Source: Clostridiaceae bacterium
GTDB lineage: Bacteria; Bacillota; Clostridia; Saccharofermentanales; DTU023
Reading direction: 5' to 3'
Assembly: GCA_012511185.1 (NCBI GenBank)
Contig: JAAZGN010000197.1
Coordinates: forward strand, 1 to 10,959
DNA length: 10,959 bases
Every line of letters begins with the position of its first letter. Position 1 is the stretch's first letter. This document shows positions 6,989 through 10,959 of this stretch, one piece after another. The translations under genes and the position numbers were made by a program. A model generated the notes under the pieces. The model searched no databases. It had not been told where the DNA came from and saw only the letters and a program-made list of their open reading frames with translations.

Positions 6989-8245
6989 ATGAAACACAGC
7001 GTGTCAAAGAAAACTTGTATCCCCAGGCGAAATGAGATGGTGTCCATCATTCAGCAAGTTGTCGGCCGGGTGTCAAGAACCGAAGAGGTGCCTTTTGATC
7101 AATCCTTGGGATATGTGTGCGCAGAAGATGTTCTGGCGGTTAATACCTTGCCCAATACGCCCGTCAGCCGCTTTGACGGGATTGCAGTGCGCTATGCGGA
7201 CTTCGAGGGAGGGCCGCCGGATACGTCCGCCTGGACGGAAGGCGGGGACTATGAATACGCCAATACAGGTATTGCACTGCCGGACGGTTACGATACCGTG
7301 ATTGCCATCGAGGATGTGATCATTGGAGAGACCGGAATCAGAATTTGCGAACTGCCCGAATACCAGGGGGAAATGGTTAATCCCGTCGGTGAACACATGC
7401 GGCAGGGGGAAACATTGATCCCGGCAGGGGAAATGATTGTCCCTGCTCATATCGGCCTCTTCGCCGCCGGCGGTGTGAACCGGGTCCGGGTCTATTCGCG
7501 TCCCCGGATTGGGATTATTCCGACCGGGGATGAACTGATACCGCCCGGATGTCCGCTCCCTTTGGGCAAGAATGTTGAATCCAACGGTTATATGATCGCG
7601 GCCTATATGACCGAATGGGGAGCCCAACCGGTCAATTACCCCATTGCCAGGGATGAGCCCGGTGAATTGGCCCAAGCGGTCCGCCTGGCCTTGGATGAAA
7701 ACGATGCCCTTGTAATTATTGCAGGCTCTTCCCTTGGAACGAAGGACTTTACACTCGACATCCTGGGTGAGATGGGTGAGGTGATCGTTACGGAACTGGC
7801 GCACGGTCCAGGACGGAAGAGTAGCTTGTCCATCCTGGAAGGTAAAGCGGTTCTCGGGGTTGCGGGTCCGCCTCTGGGCGCGCAAATCACCTGCGATCTG
7901 TACCTGGCTCCCTTTGTCAGCGCGCTTCGCGGACTTCCTCACCGTCAGATGCCCAAACTTGACGTCATCAGTGACGACGCTTACCTGCCCCGGCGGATGG
8001 ATTTCTGTGAAAGAGCCCACATCTACCATGCAGAAGATGGTTACCATATCCGGTCAGCATTCGCGCCCAAGACCACCCGGGCTCAGATGCAGGCTCTTTC
8101 CCAGGGCAACTATTACCGGCCTGCAGGGTCGTCCTGTGAAGCGGGAGGCCGGACCACGGTCGAGCTGCTCTGCCCGATCGAGATGATCCCCAGCCGGGAT
8201 AAGCTCCTGGAAGTTTTGGGAGGTGTAATCGAACCCTATGAATAA
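6989..8245 (+). CDS. MoeA-like molybdopterin-binding protein with altered active-site motifs
   Basis: Full-length (418 residues) relative of MoeA, which inserts molybdate into adenylylated molybdopterin. Retained: RFDGIAVR around Asp63 (canonical MDGYAxR), NTG at the usual TGA site, PTGDEL at 178-183, and Asp253 in AGSSLGTKDF (canonical GGVSVGxxDY). The C-terminal domain IV is present (PRRMDF onward). Changed: the canonical Lys-Pro-Gly-Lys-Pro reads Gly-Pro-Gly-Arg-Lys at 273-277, and Leu-Pro-Gly-Asn-Pro reads Val-Ala-Gly-Pro-Pro at 291-295. It is therefore probably a neofunctionalised paralogue. I chose the ATG at 6989 (AGGAAAG at 6972-6978); an upstream ATG at 6929 lacks a ribosome site, and 7037 is another option. 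It is the first gene of an operon with DUF364 copy 2 and a MogA-like gene. I give no symbol because classical MoeA activity is doubtful. Confidence 0.85.
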   Translation: MKHSVSKKTCIPRRNEMVSIIQQVVGRVSRTEEVPFDQSLGYVCAEDVLAVNTLPNTPVSRFDGIAVRYADFEGGPPDTSAWTEGGDYEYANTGIALPDGYDTVIAIEDVIIGETGIRICELPEYQGEMVNPVGEHMRQGETLIPAGEMIVPAHIGLFAAGGVNRVRVYSRPRIGIIPTGDELIPPGCPLPLGKNVESNGYMIAAYMTEWGAQPVNYPIARDEPGELAQAVRLALDENDALVIIAGSSLGTKDFTLDILGEMGEVIVTELAHGPGRKSSLSILEGKAVLGVAGPPLGAQITCDLYLAPFVSALRGLPHRQMPKLDVISDDAYLPRRMDFCERAHIYHAEDGYHIRSAFAPKTTRAQMQALSQGNYYRPAGSSCEAGGRTTVELLCPIEMIPSRDKLLEVLGGVIEPYE

Positions 8246-9026
8246 TCCATGGACTCTGTACGATGAATTGATTGCGGGCATACCCGCGGAACCAACTGTC
8301 CAATACTACCAGGGCGGTTATCACTGGAGCCGGGTGGTTTCAAGTGAAGGGAGTGTGGGCCTTGCCATGACCATCCCCCTGATCAGCCGTCCCTCCCTGT
8401 CTGAAGAGGCAAGCCTGATCGGCCGGCCTCTCCGCCAGGTGGCTGAACTTGTCAAGAGCTGGAATTTTGTGGAGGCGGCCATCGGCATGGCTGCCATCAA
8501 CAGCTGGTACAACCAGCCTCTGCGGGCGGCAGCCTGCGGTTTTTCCCACCCTGGGATTGAAAAGGGGAAGCGGGAGGCCTTTGATGTCTATTTTGGAGAA
8601 GCGAAAGGAAAAAAAGTAGCCATTATCGGCCATTTCCCTTTCATCGAAAAACGCTTTTCCGGACACTGCGACCTCTCCATCCTGGAACGGGATCCTGACT
8701 TCGGTGACTTTCCCGATAGCGCCTGCGAGTACCTTTTACCAAAGCAGGACTATGTTTTCATTACGGGCAGTACCTTTGTCAATAAGACTCTTCCCCGCCT
8801 TCTGCAATTGTCAGAAGGGGCCCGGGCAGTCATCGTCGGCCCCAGCACGCCCCTGGCGCCCTTCCTTTTTGACCGGGGGGTCTACGGTTTATCGGGCTTT
8901 GTCTCATCGGACATTGAGAAACTGGAAGACGCCCTCCGGGGCGCCAATAACATGCACCTATTTGATGCAGGTCTTATGGTGGACCAGATACGGGAGAAGA
9001 CGGCCTTGAATGGTCAGGAGATGTGA
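8238..9026 (+). CDS. DUF4213/DUF364 protein, putative heavy-metal chelation (copy 2)
   Basis: A 262-residue cytosolic protein with the same two-domain plan as the product of 2040-2873: DUF4213 (about 1-92, with GSVGLAMTIP at 38-47 and AAIGMAAINSW at 80-90) then DUF364 (about 112-255). It begins its Rossmann part with KKVAIIGHFPFIEK at 125-138 and has TGSTFVNKTLP at 176-186 and GPSTPLAP at 201-208, which align with TGTTVLNGTLP and GPTASMLP of copy 1. Outside such motifs the copies differ widely, so the duplication is old or they were acquired separately. The ATG overlaps the end of the MoeA-like gene by 8 bases; GGGAGG sits about 14 bases upstream, rather far, so coupling to the preceding gene is likely. 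The reaction is unknown. Confidence 0.88.
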   Translation: MNNPWTLYDELIAGIPAEPTVQYYQGGYHWSRVVSSEGSVGLAMTIPLISRPSLSEEASLIGRPLRQVAELVKSWNFVEAAIGMAAINSWYNQPLRAAACGFSHPGIEKGKREAFDVYFGEAKGKKVAIIGHFPFIEKRFSGHCDLSILERDPDFGDFPDSACEYLLPKQDYVFITGSTFVNKTLPRLLQLSEGARAVIVGPSTPLAPFLFDRGVYGLSGFVSSDIEKLEDALRGANNMHLFDAGLMVDQIREKTALNGQEM

Positions 9027-9028
9027 CG

Positions 9029-9649
9029 ATGTGGGAAACAGCCTATCGGGTGGCCATACTGACGGCCAGTGACAAGGGAGCCCGGGGGGAGCGCCGGGAT
9101 GAGAGCGGCCCCTTGATCAGGACCAGGATGGAGGCCTTGGGCTGCCAAATCGCGGCCCAGGTCATCCTGCCTGATGACAGGGAAGCTTTGGCTGCCTGCT
9201 TGATGATCTGGTGTGACGAGGGGGTGGCTGACCTGATTCTGACAACGGGCGGCAGCGGTTTTTCTCCCAGGGATCAGATGCCGGAGGCCACTTCTTCCAT
9301 TGCCCAAAGGCTTGTCCCAGGAATCCCCGAAGCCATGCGTGCCTATAGCATGAAGATTAACGAACGGGCCATGCTGGGCCGGGGGATCGCTGCCATCAGG
9401 GGGCAAAGCCTGATCATTAATCTGCCGGGAAGCCCCAGGGCGGTGGCAGAGAATCTGGACGCGATTCTGCCTGCCCTGGAGCATGGCCTTGACATGCTGA
9501 CGGGGAGAGGCGGTGAATGCGGGAGCCAGAGGAAGCTCTCCCAGGGGGGGCCTGGTTCTTTCAGCGATCAGAAGACCCCTGGAAAAGATACCTGCAGATC
9601 AGACGTTCTTGACCCTGATAAAGATCCATGCCCTCATAAGCCAGGATGA
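9029..9649 (+). CDS. MogA/MoaB-family molybdopterin adenylyltransferase-like protein with C-terminal tail
   Basis: MogA-type proteins adenylylate molybdopterin before metal insertion. Residues 1-160 look intact: ASDKGARGERRDESGP at 13-28, TTGGSG at 72-77, PRDQMPEAT at 80-88 with the conserved Asp82, PGIPEAMR at 97-104 and INLPGSPRA at 130-138. I chose the ATG at 9029, 8 bases after AGGAG; a GTG at 9023 that overlaps the preceding stop is the alternative but is only 2 bases from the ribosome site. The family usually ends near residue 165. This frame runs to 206, and its last 40 residues are rich in Gly, Lys, Asp and Pro and partly antisense to the acetyltransferase remnant. The tail may be spurious or follow a lost stop; a G7 run at 9544-9550 is a possible frameshift point. 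Confidence 0.88.
   Translation: MWETAYRVAILTASDKGARGERRDESGPLIRTRMEALGCQIAAQVILPDDREALAACLMIWCDEGVADLILTTGGSGFSPRDQMPEATSSIAQRLVPGIPEAMRAYSMKINERAMLGRGIAAIRGQSLIINLPGSPRAVAENLDAILPALEHGLDMLTGRGGECGSQRKLSQGGPGSFSDQKTPGKDTCRSDVLDPDKDPCPHKPG
9541..9561 (+). terminator. Possible weak terminator stem near the end of the MogA-like gene
   Basis: CCAGG (9541-9545) pairs with CCTGG (9551-9555) around a G5 loop, followed by TTCTTT. The stem is only 5 bp and the U tract is broken, so this is a weak candidate. It lies inside the extended reading frame but at the point where a normal-length MogA would have ended, which fits the idea that the tail is a late addition. Confidence 0.25.
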
Positions 9650-9731
9650 AGCCGCACTTTTCCATTACCTTTCTCGCTGCCATGTATTCATCCAGGTCTT
9701 TGATGATTAAGCGTGCGGTTTCCAGGTGCAT
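9561..9731 (-). pseudogene. GNAT acetyltransferase remnant with internal deletion
   Basis: An open frame of 56 residues that begins like a RimJ/RimL-type N-acetyltransferase (HLETARLIIKDL) and jumps after about 15 residues to the end of such a protein (ARKVMEKCGF, then YEGMDLYQG and CRYLF). Intact relatives have roughly 110 more residues between these blocks, including the acetyl-CoA-binding loop, which is absent here. The frame is preserved across the junction and the ATG at 9731 still has an AAGGAA ribosome site, so the deletion happened in frame and may be recent. It overlaps the 3' end of the MogA-like frame by 89 bases on the opposite strand. It cannot be a working acetyltransferase; a residual small protein is possible but unlikely. 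Confidence 0.65.
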
Positions 9732-9952
9732 GGATCTATTCCTTGTCTCCCGTATTGTCGCCAAACTCAAGGCAGGGGGGGCATCGCGACAAAGAGAGGC
9801 CGGATTTATGTTTTGGATGAAGCGGCACTGTGCCGGTATGTCAGCCAGGGGGCTGAGCTCATAGAAAGAAAGCGGGCAAGCCCCTGCAAGCAGTTTGGGA
9901 AAGCTCCCCAACCGATCGCGGTGTCTTGAACGACGAATAAGCAGAGGCGGAG

Positions 9953-10959
9953 TTACTCTGTTTGACCTTCCCTTTTTCTTCTGATCAATTGCGAAAACAT
10001 GGAAATCAGGTAGAGCGGGATGCCAGCCACTTCGCCATCGGATAAAGCCCGCCTGGAGGTGCGAACAGCAATTTCGGGTTCAAAGGTTTTGCGGTATTCC
10101 GCCAGCGATTTTGCTTGAACATTGCGCTCCGCTTTTACCTCAATGGGGATAACAAGTCCATCCAGTTCAACGATGTAGTCTACCTCAGCCTTGTTCCCGG
10201 AACGCCAAAAGTAGGGGGGATTCAATCCTTGGGCCATGAGTTGGTTGAGCACGTAATTTTCAGCCAGGGCACCCTTAAACTCTCGATAGCCATGATCGGG
10301 ATCGAAGATACTTTTTACCGATAGACCCGCCATTCTCCGGAGCAAGCCTATATCTGCCATATAAAGCTTGAAATAGAGCTGATCAGCGTAGGATGAGAGA
10401 GGAGTAAGGGCAAGCTCAACTTTACAAACTTTGTAGACTAACCCTGCCGCTTCCAACCACCCGAGCGCGTCTTCAAGATCTTTGGCCCTCCAACCTTTCT
10501 TGACACGGGAAAAAATGAATTTACTATTATCCCGAGCTAATTGACCGGGGATTGATTTCCAGATGGCAGTCAATTTGGGGAAGTCTTTGCTGGGAGCGTG
10601 CTTGGCAAAATCCAATTCATAGCCATCCAAAATGGATTGCTGAATTCTATCAACCTCTTCCCAGTCCTTGGTTCTAATCCAGGTTGCCACCACTTCAGGC
10701 ATACCACCGGTCAGGTAGTAGGTTCTCAGGTAATTGATCAATTTGATTTTCATGGCGTCGGAAATGCTCGAAGCCATATGGATTTGGTGGAGATACCGGA
10801 CAAGCATCATTTCCTGATTAGCCATGAGGAACTCTTCAAAATTCAGAGGATAAAGGGAAAGAAAATCTACTTTCCCTACCGGAAAAGAGCCGGATCCGGA
10901 AAGCGCAATGCCCAGGAGTGAGCCTGCGCAAGCAATTGGGTAGTTGGGCGCTGTTTCAG
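9953..10959 (-). CDS. AAA ATPase with DUF4143 domain (C-terminal part, runs off right edge)
   Basis: The frame is open from the right edge of the window to the stop at 9953, about 334 visible residues. The first Met (10825) is internal: the 44 residues before it contain AGSLLGIAL, SFPVGKVDFLSLYPL and NFEEFL, the typical end of the AAA_14 ATPase domain, so the Walker A and B segments must lie outside the window. The remainder is a winged-helix/DUF4143 region, with YLTGGMPEVV and then a PD-(D/E)XK-like fold: FKGALAENYVLNQL, YFWRSGNKAEVDYIVE and IPIEVKAER, where E...D...E-x-K carries the nuclease-like signature. These proteins are common in bacteria and archaea, often variable between strains; their role is unknown. 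It ends well apart from the acetyltransferase remnant and seems unrelated to the metal locus. Confidence 0.9.
   Translation of the reverse strand, partial: ETAPNYPIACAGSLLGIALSGSGSFPVGKVDFLSLYPLNFEEFLMANQEMMLVRYLHQIHMASSISDAMKIKLINYLRTYYLTGGMPEVVATWIRTKDWEEVDRIQQSILDGYELDFAKHAPSKDFPKLTAIWKSIPGQLARDNSKFIFSRVKKGWRAKDLEDALGWLEAAGLVYKVCKVELALTPLSSYADQLYFKLYMADIGLLRRMAGLSVKSIFDPDHGYREFKGALAENYVLNQLMAQGLNPPYFWRSGNKAEVDYIVELDGLVIPIEVKAERNVQAKSLAEYRKTFEPEIAVRTSRRALSDGEVAGIPLYLISMFSQLIRRKREGQTE

Noticed and set aside
10823..10825. ATG at 10825 as the start of the DUF4143 protein
   Set aside because: The upstream in-frame residues match the conserved end of the family's ATPase domain, so the ATG is internal and the gene continues beyond the window.

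Overview
This looks like chromosome from a Gram-positive anaerobe, most likely a Clostridia-type Firmicute. That is inferred, not proven. The grounds are strong AGGAG-type ribosome binding sites, a PyrK-type (class 1B) dihydroorotate dehydrogenase electron-transfer subunit beside pyrC, a substrate-binding lipoprotein instead of a free periplasmic protein, and tightly overlapped operons. No rRNA, tRNA, CRISPR array or intact mobile element was found.

Layout. (1) Positions 1-1600, minus strand: the start of a pyrimidine operon, pyrC followed by pyrK, which runs off the left edge. A near-consensus sigma-70 promoter lies at 1662-1691. (2) 1601-2039 is non-coding apart from that promoter. It holds a 14-bp tandem repeat and small inverted repeats, with no supportable gene. 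(3) 2040-6836, minus strand: a five-gene operon encoding a FecCD/BtuC-type permease, its ATPase, a substrate-binding lipoprotein, a SAM-dependent methyltransferase and a DUF4213/DUF364 protein. Its promoter is at 6895-6923. (4) 6989-9649, plus strand, divergent from (3): a MoeA-like protein, a second DUF4213/DUF364 protein and a MogA-like protein, all overlapping or nearly so. (5) 9561-9731, minus strand: a GNAT acetyltransferase remnant with most of its core deleted. (6) 9953-10959, minus strand: the C-terminal part of an AAA/DUF4143 ATPase running off the right edge.

The most interesting part is 2040-9649, eight genes in two divergent operons that look like one functional unit. A type II metal or metal-chelate importer sits with two members of a family proposed from structure to act in heavy-metal chelation, and with paralogues of both enzymes that complete molybdenum cofactor (MogA adenylates molybdopterin, MoeA inserts the metal). 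The MogA copy keeps its motifs. The MoeA copy is full length but has lost the Lys-Pro-Gly-Lys-Pro motif and the Pro-Gly-Asn-Pro motif, so it is probably not an ordinary molybdate insertase. My working hypothesis is uptake and handling of molybdate, tungstate or another metal for a pterin-type or other chelate. The sequence alone does not settle the metal or the ligand.
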